This document shows positions 1-6,458 of a stretch of DNA of 11,489 nucleotides, one piece after another. The notes under the pieces were generated by a model that was not told the origin of the DNA, ran no database searches, and worked only from the letters and a program-made list of their open reading frames with translations. The position numbers and the translations under genes were made by a program. Source of the stretch: an uncultured Porphyromonadaceae bacterium. GTDB taxonomy: Bacteria > Bacteroidota > Bacteroidia > Bacteroidales > Muribaculaceae. The first letter of the stretch is position 1. Each line of letters opens with the position of its first letter. The DNA lies in assembly GCA_902494595.1 (NCBI GenBank), contig CABUTY010000013.1:1-11489 (forward strand), in the 5' to 3' direction.

Positions 1-69
1 CGATCCGTACTCAACCGTTTCGACAAAACGGTCTCCAGCTGGAAAGGGTGGAATCTGTTGGCGTTCCAT
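1..69 (-). CDS. 5' end of an unrecognised gene (partial)
   Basis: An open frame starts at the ATG read from 69 to 67 and runs off the left edge after 23 codons. The visible N-terminus begins MERQQIPPFPAG and has no signal peptide. A purine-rich AGGAA lies about 6 nt before the ATG and may be a ribosome binding site. The frame has the same orientation as the AlbA_2-type gene upstream, with a 98-bp gap that holds two small hairpins, so it could be the next gene of that unit or a separate one. I do not recognise the family from so few residues. Confidence 0.45.
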   Translation of the reverse strand, partial: MERQQIPPFPAGDRFVETVEYGS

Positions 70-102
70 GTGATATTCCTTAAACATATTAACAATTTCA
101 AA

Positions 103-133
103 AAGTCAAGATGACTTCAACATCTCGGATGTT
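103..133. repeat. Two adjacent 15-bp hairpins between genes
   Basis: Two perfect inverted repeats sit side by side. The first is AAGTCA/TGACTT at 103-108 and 112-117. The second is AACATC/GATGTT at 119-124 and 128-133. Each has 6-bp arms and a 3-nt loop. Read on the minus strand, the second is met first and the first is followed by a short T run. This could be a weak terminator or processing site after the AlbA_2 gene, but the stems are AT-rich. Confidence 0.45.
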
Positions 134-167
134 AAATCGATAAGAATATTGTTAAAAATTCCTTGGA

Positions 168-1826
168 TTATATTCCTTCTTTCACAACCCACTCGCCGGC
201 TTTGGTTGAGCCTTTACGGGAGAGGGTCCCAGTTTGTTGCAGTCGATTTGTAATCTTTTGGACTCCTCTTTTGGTCATGTTCAGGAAGCCGGCAATCCTA
301 TCCAGCGTTAATCTTGGGTCTGATTTCAGCAACATTAATACCTTTTGATCTGATGAACTTCTGGTGAACTCTGGTGAACTCAATAGTGAGGTCAGCCTAT
401 CTTCCAGTGAACCTTTATTGGATTTCTGATGAACTGAATCGTGTTCTCCATCACTTTCCGGTGAATCTTTCAGTCCATCCCCCATTTTTCCCTTACTTTC
501 TTGGGTATCGCTTACCTCAATAAGGTCTTCTGGATTTCCATAAAGCAATTTCATTGCCTCAATGTCGGGCTGGTGTCCCTCAAAACCAAGTGTGAGCGTT
601 GTACGGTCAACGCCACCTGAGGTTGTCACTTCCAACTTGGGTTCGCAGTGATATACACTCTGCCACGTATTGAATATTCCCTGAAGTCCGCTTCCGGCAC
701 GTTCTCCATACTCCACCATCGCAAGCATCTTCATCATCACTCCGTTGCGGGAATTGGATGCGTTGTCCTGCAAAGCCTCGGTCAATGACACACGCATACT
801 GCCGGGATTGGCGAACTTAAAGCCTTCTGCACTTTTCTGAACCACCACACCACGCCGACCATAAAAGTCAGCATTTGCCAGCATATTCACCGTAGCCTCG
901 CGTACAGTCGTGTGCAGTGGCGTATCCTCATCCCTGAAATTGCCTTTGAACATAAACGGGACTTTCAGGTCTGCCTGCAATTTCGGTATAACCCTCAGAA
1001 TGAAGTCGAACACATTGCCACTCCAATCTCCCGATTGAGACGTGATGCGGTCAGTCCAGCAGGCATAGATGCCGTTGGTGCGGTTCTCCTGATAATCGAG
1101 GAAATAATTCGGAAAGATAGTGGTAATCTCATATTCATATCCGAACATAAGAAGACCGGCAACGGTCGGATGAAATTTGCCTGTATCCTTGTCCTCCCTG
1201 ACTGCGCCGATACGACGCAGGAACATAGCATCATCTTCTTTATTCCACAGATGATTCTGACGGATAAGTTTGAATATATTCCGGTAGGATTTGACGGTGT
1301 CCGGGCAGAACACAGAGACATCAAGGTCGGTAAGCAGCTTATTATCATCGGTCACAAGCGACGAATCCCTTATCATCAGCGATACCTCTTCGAGCGAACA
1401 GTGATAGTCTCCTTCAAAATTCCGGCGATATGTTCCTGTACGTGGGTCAGAACCGACATACACAGGCCGGGATGTGCGCTCTGCACGTGGCACATTAATC
1501 ACAATCACATCCTTCCCTTCGAGTTTTTCCGGGACAGCCATACTGTCAGTAAGAATATTGCTGCTCACCTTCTGACGGTTGTTGACTGTATTCCAGAAAT
1601 CCTTCATCAACTTATGAACATCATCAAGTCCTTCGACATAAAGAGACCCGTCTTTGGCGTTTTCCTTTACTCCAAGCACAATCACACCGCCCTCGCTATT
1701 TGTAAAGGCTGAATACGATTCTCACAAAGAGTTGGGCAGACCGCCACGTGCCGACTTGACTTCAAGCCGGGAACTCTCTTTATATGTCATCAGCAATTCA
1801 AGGCTGAAAGTTTCAAGAGTCTCCAT
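168..1826 (-). pseudogene. AlbA_2 / GHKL-ATPase / winged-helix protein with in-frame TGA at codon 35
   Basis: Putative nucleic-acid-binding regulator of the Schlafen AlbA_2 family, about 552 residues if read through. The frame starts at the ATG read from 1826 and continues to a TAA at 168-170, broken only by a TGA at 1724-1722. N-terminal residues include LEVKSARGGLPNSL, then the stop, then ESYSAFTNSEGGVIVLGV; the family motif is SLWE(T/S)YSAF(A/T)N, so the TGA replaces Trp (TGG to TGA). AlbA_2 spans about 12-150. A GHKL-like ATP-binding region with REATVNMLANADFYG and FANPGS lies at about 305-390. A winged helix (LTLDRIAGFLNMTKRGVQ) lies at about 494-552. Trp elsewhere in the gene is TGG. 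A downstream GTG start at 1685 would lose the AlbA_2 beginning. Likely a recently inactivated gene or a sequence error; the cellular role of the family is not settled. Confidence 0.8.
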
Positions 1827-1846
1827 GTCCAACGGTGTAATAAATG

Positions 1847-1854
1847 CAAATTTA
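1847..1854 (-). promoter_or_regulatory. Bacteroidota -7 promoter box for the AlbA_2 gene
   Basis: The minus strand reads TAAATTTG, a perfect match to the Bacteroidota -7 consensus TAnnTTTG. Its last base is about 20 nt before the ATG at 1826, giving a leader of roughly 14 nt. I see no clear TTTG -33 element at the usual 19-21 nt distance. Confidence 0.5.
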
Positions 1855-1924
1855 CAAAAATTTCCTGAGATACAGGCTGCTTAAGGGCGCTAATAAAAAC
1901 ACAATTCCACCAAAAACAGAATAA

Positions 1925-2077
1925 CGACACACTGAAAAGCGGCAAGAAATCTCGCTGAAGGACTACTCAATCGTCCAGTGCCGAGCCTTCGCCAACAAGG
2001 TCAGTGAATACACCGAGCAGATAGCCGGCATCATCAACGCCAACAAGAAGATGATTGCCAAGCGCAAGAGAGCATAA
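1925..2077 (+). pseudogene. 3' fragment of an unrecognised gene, probably from a conjugative element
   Basis: A 50-codon frame ends at TAA 2075-2077 and contains LKDYSIVQCRAFANKVSEY and a lysine-rich tail (NANKKMIAKRKRA), which looks like the basic C-terminus of a real protein. It has no start codon: the in-frame codon just upstream, 1922-1924, is TAA. Before that the frame stays open back to an ATG at 1844, which may be chance. Codon use resembles the DUF3873 gene 50 bp downstream on the same strand, so I read it as the leftover 3' end of an element gene whose front was deleted or mutated. Family not recognised. Confidence 0.45.
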
Positions 2078-2127
2078 GTTTAACCCGACCCCGCCAATTC
2101 CGGCGGTGGTCACAACACCCCAAGACT

Positions 2128-2337
2128 ATGACACGAATGACCCAGAACGGTATATCGACCACCCAAGCCGGACAGGAACAATACGAGCCCTTTTACTCCG
2201 CCCACAGAGGTCGCAGGATAACAAGAGTGATGTACGACTACCGAACTCAGGATGGTGATTTCTTTTCGGTAGTCACTCCAACCCTACGAGAGTGCCGTCA
2301 CAAACGTGACGAGTGGTTCGCCATACGAAACAGGTAA
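2128..2337 (+). CDS. DUF3873 family protein
   Basis: A 69-residue protein ending in TAA. The sequence shows the pattern I know from DUF3873: an N-terminal NGISTTQAGQEQYE segment, a central YDYRTQDGDFFSVV segment and a C-terminal TPTLRECRHKRDEW segment. Members are small cytoplasmic proteins of unknown function, usually found in CTnDOT-like integrative conjugative elements of Bacteroidota. The start could be the ATG at 2128 or the one at 2137, which matches the MTxNG start of many members. No strong ribosome binding site is visible. It has no intact element genes beside it here, so it is probably a surviving piece of a decayed element rather than part of a working transfer module. Confidence 0.75.
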   Translation: MTRMTQNGISTTQAGQEQYEPFYSAHRGRRITRVMYDYRTQDGDFFSVVTPTLRECRHKRDEWFAIRNR

Positions 2338-2470
2338 CCAACCTTTAGCTCGGCGAGGCTTGACCGAGCCAATGCCATATCAGTGAAGAAGGCTGTGAAG
2401 CGTGATGCTCCATCGCTTTCAATTTTATAAAGATTTCGGCCGCCACAGGCGGCATAAGTGGCCAGAATAT
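2338..2470. other. Degenerate element sequence and possible terminator
   Basis: There is no intact gene. A plus-strand stretch from about 2347 to 2433 reads as a short open frame (RLDRANAISVKKAVKRDAPSL, then TAA) that may be another element remnant. Two perfect inverted repeats are present: GCTCGG/CCGAGC at 2348-2353 and 2364-2369, and GCCGCC/GGCGGC at 2439-2444 and 2448-2453 with a 3-nt loop. The second lies about 20 nt past the stop of the minus-strand flavodoxin gene and could end that operon, although only a mixed A/T stretch follows. Confidence 0.4.
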
Positions 2471-2473
2471 TAT

Positions 2474-3196
2474 TTATCTGGTTATTATAGTTTTCTTCCC
2501 GTTAATAATATAAAGGCCATTGGGGAGAACTTCGATTGATTCGGCATTAGACAGCAAACGAGAGCCGGAAAGCGTGTATGCCGTGAACCGAACCTCCTCA
2601 TCGTTGCTTATGCTTTCAATGCCGGAGGTCAGATTGTAGTAGTCAATGGCCTGAAGCCAGCCCTGCAACAAAGATTTGGCACTGGAGGTCTGGGAACTTC
2701 GAATCCAAAGGCTCGGAGAAAGAAATTTACCATCAGGTATGAGCCTTTTCGCATCGCTTTCGACACCGCTTATACCACTGCTTGCGCTTGACACGATCAG
2801 TCCGATATTCTTGCCGGCCATTTCATTACCATAGTTGAAAAGGAACGTCTGAAGCGGGGCGGCCATATTGCTCCACCATAAAGGTGCGCCGATTATGACG
2901 GTGGAATATTGCGACAGATCGACATTCACGGGGTCAATTGCCGGATAGGATGCCGCATCATCGGGATTGCTGCGTATAGCCGCTATCTGCGAGCTGCCTA
3001 TGGCATAGTTGTCGGCGGCATAGTCGAGTCCCTTTTCAGCCGGTTCGATTTCTATGACATCCGCCTCAATCTTGGCGCGGAGTTCGTTGACAATACGCTC
3101 TACATTATTGGTGTAGCTGTAATAGACTATCAGGGTCTTTGCCTGTGCGCCCATTGTCACCATGGTCATCAATATTACTAAAATCAGTTTTTTCAT
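2474..3196 (-). CDS. Exported flavodoxin-fold protein with Bacteroidota C-terminal tail
   Basis: Predicted FMN-binding flavodoxin (Flavodoxin_4-like), 240 residues. Residues 1-19 form a signal peptide ending AQA before KTLIVYYS, so the protein should leave the cytoplasm. The phosphate-binding loop is SYTNNVE (about 27-33) after the first beta strand. A GAPLWWSNMAAPLQTFL segment at about 103-119 is the usual second FMN-contact region. The flavodoxin domain ends near 190. The last 48 residues (TAYTLSGSRL ... LPNGLYIINGKK) look like a type-A C-terminal sorting-like domain of Bacteroidota. Its ATG is 11 bp after the hydrolase stop, so both are probably one transcript with the hydrolase first. Likely a redox carrier or quinone/flavin reductase partner; the substrate is unknown. 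Confidence 0.8.
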   Translation of the reverse strand: MKKLILVILMTMVTMGAQAKTLIVYYSYTNNVERIVNELRAKIEADVIEIEPAEKGLDYAADNYAIGSSQIAAIRSNPDDAASYPAIDPVNVDLSQYSTVIIGAPLWWSNMAAPLQTFLFNYGNEMAGKNIGLIVSSASSGISGVESDAKRLIPDGKFLSPSLWIRSSQTSSAKSLLQGWLQAIDYYNLTSGIESISNDEEVRFTAYTLSGSRLLSNAESIEVLPNGLYIINGKKTIITR

Positions 3197-3207
3197 TGGT
3201 GGTTCAC

Positions 3208-4266
3208 TTATTTCAGATTATCCTTGAAGAACTTTTCAATGTCGTTGAACGGTATGACATTCAGATTGTCATAGAGGTCGGTGTGGTTGGCGCCGGGAAT
3301 AATTATCAGACGCTTGTTGTTGCCTTTGAGCCTTACGAAAGCCTCTTCGCTGAAATAGCGTGAGTGTGCCTTCTCGCCGTGAATCAGCAATACCGGGGTC
3401 TCAATCTCTCCGAGGAATGTGTCGAGAGGCGTGTTGATGAACGCAAGCGGCGTTGTCTTGGTCCAGCCTGTAGAGCAAGCGGGAGCACGGTCGATATAGC
3501 CTCTTTCGGGCGACATATAGAAGTCCCAGTAGTCGAGCAGGAACTGCGGAGCGCCGACAGGTCTCACCTTCGAGAAACCACCGACATACTGCGGCGTCCC
3601 GGCAATAGCATCGGCAGTGCGTTGCGCGTTGAGGGCTTCTTTGGTCTTATGTAATTCAGCGGCAGCCACCGGAGCAAACTGATAGCCGTTGTGCATCTGC
3701 TCACTCATGTTGTACATGGTCGAGGTGACCGTAGCCTTGATGCGCGTGTCGATGGCCGCTGCGTTGAGAGCCATGCCGCCCCAGCCGCATATCCCTATCA
3801 CGCCGATACGCTCTGCATCTACCTCCGGGAGTGTGGTCAGATAATCAATCGCGGCAGAAAAGTCCTCCGTATTTATGTCGGGCGATGCGGTGTTACGTGG
3901 CTGACCTCCGCTTTCGCCTGTAAACGAGGGGTCGAAGGTGATGGTTATAAAGCCACGCTCCGCCATTGCCTGAGCATAACGTCCGGACACCATTTCCTTT
4001 ACGGCACCGAAAGGCCCGGCAACAGCCAGTGCCGCCGATTTGCCTTCAATACCTTTAGGTTCATACAGGTCGGCTGCAAGTTCGATACCGAAACGGTTTT
4101 TGAAAGTGACTTTCCGATGATTCACCTTGTCGCTCTGCGGAAATTTCTTGTCCCACACCTGAGTCAGTTCCAGATTATTCATATCCATATTTTTTGTTGT
4201 TTTCGCTGTCATATTGCCACATAGCGACAATAGTATGACGGACGCAATCGTGAGTTTTATTATCAT
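3208..4266 (-). CDS. Exported alpha/beta hydrolase
   Basis: Alpha/beta-hydrolase-fold protein of 352 residues, related to the dienelactone hydrolase/YcjY type. Residues 1 to about 22 look like a signal peptide, with no good lipobox. The fold is shown by LYEP near 68-71, an oxyanion-region GPFG at 84-87, the nucleophile elbow IGVIGICGWGG at 154-164, IETPVLLIHGEKAHS at 288-302 and a catalytic-type His in PGANH (His328). The elbow is unusual: Trp162 stands where YcjY-like relatives have Ser in GICASGG, and Cys160 is the only nearby nucleophile. It is the first gene of a two-gene operon with the exported flavodoxin and is divergent from an AraC regulator. The substrate cannot be told from sequence. 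Confidence 0.8.
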   Translation of the reverse strand: MIIKLTIASVILLSLCGNMTAKTTKNMDMNNLELTQVWDKKFPQSDKVNHRKVTFKNRFGIELAADLYEPKGIEGKSAALAVAGPFGAVKEMVSGRYAQAMAERGFITITFDPSFTGESGGQPRNTASPDINTEDFSAAIDYLTTLPEVDAERIGVIGICGWGGMALNAAAIDTRIKATVTSTMYNMSEQMHNGYQFAPVAAAELHKTKEALNAQRTADAIAGTPQYVGGFSKVRPVGAPQFLLDYWDFYMSPERGYIDRAPACSTGWTKTTPLAFINTPLDTFLGEIETPVLLIHGEKAHSRYFSEEAFVRLKGNNKRLIIIPGANHTDLYDNLNVIPFNDIEKFFKDNLK

Positions 4267-4270
4267 GCTG

Positions 4271-4278
4271 CAAATTTA
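4271..4278 (-). promoter_or_regulatory. -7 promoter box very close to the hydrolase start
   Basis: The minus strand reads TAAATTTG, a perfect TAnnTTTG box. It ends only 4 nt before the annotated ATG at 4266, which would place transcription start at or next to the start codon. Either the message is leaderless or another promoter is used. No -33 TTTG at normal spacing is visible. Confidence 0.4.
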
Positions 4279-4329
4279 CAATGGTTCTCAAACCGGAGAA
4301 AACCCGTATTGGGGGATTCGTAACCATCT

Positions 4330-4346
4330 TTTCGGTTAGTCCGAAA
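4330..4346. promoter_or_regulatory. Inverted repeat, candidate AraC operator
   Basis: TTTCGG at 4330-4335 and CCGAAA at 4341-4346 form a perfect inverted repeat with a 5-nt centre. Two further CCGAAA copies follow at 4349-4354 and 4371-4376. The cluster lies midway between the divergent hydrolase and AraC promoter boxes (about 60 bp from each), which suits a shared regulatory site. Confidence 0.4.
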
Positions 4347-4405
4347 TTCCGAAAAACGGGTAATAATACCCCGAAAGGAGATTTTTCCACACCGCCGTTT
4401 ATTAG

Positions 4406-4413
4406 TAATTTTG
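4406..4413 (+). promoter_or_regulatory. -7 promoter box for the AraC regulator gene
   Basis: TAATTTTG matches TAnnTTTG exactly and lies 20 nt before the ATG at 4434, giving a leader of about 14 nt. The -33 region has only a T-run near 4382-4386. This position supports the start at 4434 rather than the upstream in-frame ATG at 4281, which lies before the promoter. Confidence 0.5.
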
Positions 4414-4433
4414 CATTCGTAAAATTAAGCATT

Positions 4434-5333
4434 ATGGCAACCGAGGTAAAAATAGACACGATACAGCACCTTAATGAATATTATGAATTCGAGCATCTGA
4501 ACCCCATGATTACCGTGGGTCGGTATCAGGGTGACCCCGAACCGGGTGTCACGACATACGATTTCGGCGTGTACGCCATATATATCAAGGAGACCAAAGG
4601 CTGTAAGCTGAACTACGGTCTTACCAAATACGACTTCGATGAAATGACGGTTACGTCGTTTGCTCCGGGTCAGAAAGTCACTGCCGTGGTAGAGGACGGC
4701 ATGGAACAGCCCCGATGGACAGTGCTTGCATTTCATCCCGATTTCCTGGCCCGCACACAGCTGGGCAGGAAAATGTCGGAATACGGATATTTCTCATACA
4801 GTAGCAATGAAGCCCTGCACCTGTCGAAAGACGAGGTTGAGCTGCTGAGTGTCGTCCTCTCACTGATTGAAAGGGAAATGAAACACGGTATCGACCGCCA
4901 CACACGCTCCATTATAATCTCACACTTAGAGGTGTTTCTCGATTATTGCCTCCGCTTCTATGAGCGACAGTTCTATACACGCGAGATTATAAACAGCACG
5001 GTGGTGGAAAAATTCAACACCTTGCTTAACGATTATATTTCCGATGACATACAGGAGCAGGGATTGCCGACAGTGGCCTATTTCGCCGATAGACTCAATC
5101 TGTCGCCGGGATATTTCGGCGAGCTGGTCAAGACGAGCACGGGAACCACAGCCAAAGACATCATAGCGGAGCGACTTGTCGGTGCGGCGAGAGAATTGCT
5201 CAATGACCTGACACTTTCTGTCACACAAATCGGCGATAGACTCGGTTTCGAGTATCCGCAGCATTTTGTCCGCTTCTTCAAACGGCGCACCGGACGCACT
5301 CCGAAGGAATACAGAGCCGTTTCAACAAACTGA
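4434..5333 (+). CDS. AraC family transcriptional regulator
   Basis: DNA-binding regulator of 299 residues. The C-terminal AraC/XylS domain covers about 208-295, with the first helix-turn-helix in VAYFADRLNLSPGYFGELVK and the second in SVTQIGDRLGFEYPQHFVR, followed by the family signature FFKRRTGRTPKEYR. The N-terminal part (1 to about 190) should sense a signal but is too divergent for me to name. The start is taken at 4434 because the TAnnTTTG box precedes it and because residues encoded upstream do not look like protein. An acetyltransferase gene follows after 25 bp on the same strand. It is divergent from the hydrolase-flavodoxin operon, so it probably controls that operon and its own. Stop is TGA, with an in-frame TAA two codons later. 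Confidence 0.85.
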   Translation: MATEVKIDTIQHLNEYYEFEHLNPMITVGRYQGDPEPGVTTYDFGVYAIYIKETKGCKLNYGLTKYDFDEMTVTSFAPGQKVTAVVEDGMEQPRWTVLAFHPDFLARTQLGRKMSEYGYFSYSSNEALHLSKDEVELLSVVLSLIEREMKHGIDRHTRSIIISHLEVFLDYCLRFYERQFYTREIINSTVVEKFNTLLNDYISDDIQEQGLPTVAYFADRLNLSPGYFGELVKTSTGTTAKDIIAERLVGAARELLNDLTLSVTQIGDRLGFEYPQHFVRFFKRRTGRTPKEYRAVSTN

Positions 5334-5358
5334 ATAACATAAAGAAAGAACGAACGAT

Positions 5359-5925
5359 ATGAGACACGAAATCTTTGACAGAGATGTTCGTGGCGAGATG
5401 GTATCGCCCAACGACCCCGGATATGACCTCTTGATAACCGACATCTTCGACACGTTGAAGACAGCGACAGAGATGAACACCGGCTACCGCACTCCGGAGG
5501 AAGTGCACGAATTCATGGGACGCATTCTTGACAAGCCCATCGACGAGACCACAACAGTGTTACCCCCGTTCTACATCGACTACGGCAAGCCCGTAAAAAT
5601 CGGCAAGAGATGCTTTATCCAGCAATGCTGCACATTTTTCGGTCGCGGCGGCATAGAGATTGGAGACGATGTGTTCATCGGCCCAAAGTGCAACCTCATC
5701 ACCATCAACCACGATGTAAACCCCGACAACCGCAGCGCGACATACGGCAAGCCTATCAAAATAGAGGACAAGGTATGGCTCGGAATCAACGCCACGGTAC
5801 TTCCCGGCGTGACACTCGGCTACGGCTGCATTGTCGGTGCCAATTCTGTGGTGACTAAGGATGTTCCGCCCATGACCATTGTGGCAGGAAATCCGGCCCG
5901 CATCATCAAGAAGATAGAACCATAG
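5359..5925 (+). CDS. Hexapeptide-repeat acetyltransferase, maltose/galactoside O-acetyltransferase-like
   Basis: Cytoplasmic acetyl-CoA-dependent acyltransferase of 188 residues, the usual size for the maltose/galactoside/nodulation acetyltransferase group. The N-terminal helical segment (about 1-60) is followed by a left-handed beta helix from about 78 built of repeats such as IEIGDDVFIGP, IKIEDKVWLGINATVLPGVTLG and CIVGANSVV. His118 in LITINHD is the expected catalytic base, and the C-terminus AGNPARIIKKI is typical. A purine-rich AAAGAAAG lies about 12 nt before the ATG. The 25-bp gap behind araC implies cotranscription. It may modify a sugar or another small acceptor linked to the exported enzymes opposite; the true acceptor is not visible. 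Stop is TAG. Confidence 0.85.
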   Translation: MRHEIFDRDVRGEMVSPNDPGYDLLITDIFDTLKTATEMNTGYRTPEEVHEFMGRILDKPIDETTTVLPPFYIDYGKPVKIGKRCFIQQCCTFFGRGGIEIGDDVFIGPKCNLITINHDVNPDNRSATYGKPIKIEDKVWLGINATVLPGVTLGYGCIVGANSVVTKDVPPMTIVAGNPARIIKKIEP

Positions 5926-6343
5926 GAAATTTGAAAGCCTCTCTCGTCTATTCTAAAGACACAATACTTATCCCGTAAGGAAACCGATTTCCCGACAAAT
6001 CCTGTTTTTTGGTCATGTCAGGAAGTATTAGTAACTTTAATACCGCAATCGCGGTATCGCCCAAGGTCGGGCGAAGCCATTTAGTCCGCATTTTTCGGTG
6101 GTTTCCATGCCGGAGAGGTCTGACCGGCACCTCTTGGCTCTTCTTATTATATTAAGAACCCTCTCCTAATCTATTTCCCAATCCGTTTAGTTGAGACACA
6201 AGCATCCACAAGAATGAGCAAGGTATGTTTTTTCATAGGGAAAACCGATATAATCCGTTATAACTATTATCGATGAATATCAGCATATTAGATAAATCAG
6301 GCTTTCTATTCAGTTTCTTCTGATTGTATCTTTTTTCGCATTT

Positions 6344-6364
6344 AGTACACCATAAGTACACCAT
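6344..6364 (+). repeat. Tandem direct repeat, candidate integrase arm sites
   Basis: AGTACACCAT is present twice with one base between copies (11-bp period), about 95 bp before the integrase start codon. Short direct repeats in this position are often arm-type binding sites of tyrosine recombinases. This is inference from position only. Confidence 0.4.
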
Positions 6365-6424
6365 TTGCCCATTTCGATTGTTAATAGATGTTGTGGGTGA
6401 TTTTCGTGTCTCACAACCCGTTAT

Positions 6425-6432
6425 TACCTTTG
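6425..6432 (+). promoter_or_regulatory. Promoter -7 box for the integrase gene
   Basis: TACCTTTG matches TAnnTTTG and lies 26 nt before the integrase ATG. A TTTTC at 6401-6405 is about 19 nt upstream and may serve as a weak -33 element. Confidence 0.5.
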
Positions 6433-6458
6433 CTCCACAAACACAAAATTAATTCATT

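Larger units (their letters stand above)
5926..6458. other. Intergenic region before the integrase: inverted and direct repeats
   Basis: No coding sequence is supported. Three inverted repeats follow each other: ATACCGC/GCGGTAT at 6040-6057, TCGCCC/GGGCGA at 6057-6074 and TGCCGG/CCGGCA at 6108-6129. From about 6145 to 6340 the sequence is AT-rich with nothing I recognise. AGTACACCAT occurs twice (6344-6353 and 6355-6364). This placement next to an integrase fits an element end with recombinase arm sites, but no core site or boundary repeat could be identified. Confidence 0.45.

Noticed and set aside
912..1712. 266-residue plus-strand ORF opposite the AlbA_2 gene
   Set aside because: Shadow of a conserved gene; its translation is unlike known proteins and has no promoter.
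1844..1921. 26-codon ORF (MQIYKNFL...) before the fragment at 1925
   Set aside because: Its start overlaps the minus-strand AlbA_2 promoter box and no family is recognisable; I could not show that it belongs to the fragment.
4281..4433. 51-residue N-terminal extension of the AraC regulator
   Set aside because: The extension lies upstream of the TAATTTTG promoter box and its translation lacks protein-like character; the ATG at 4434 fits better.
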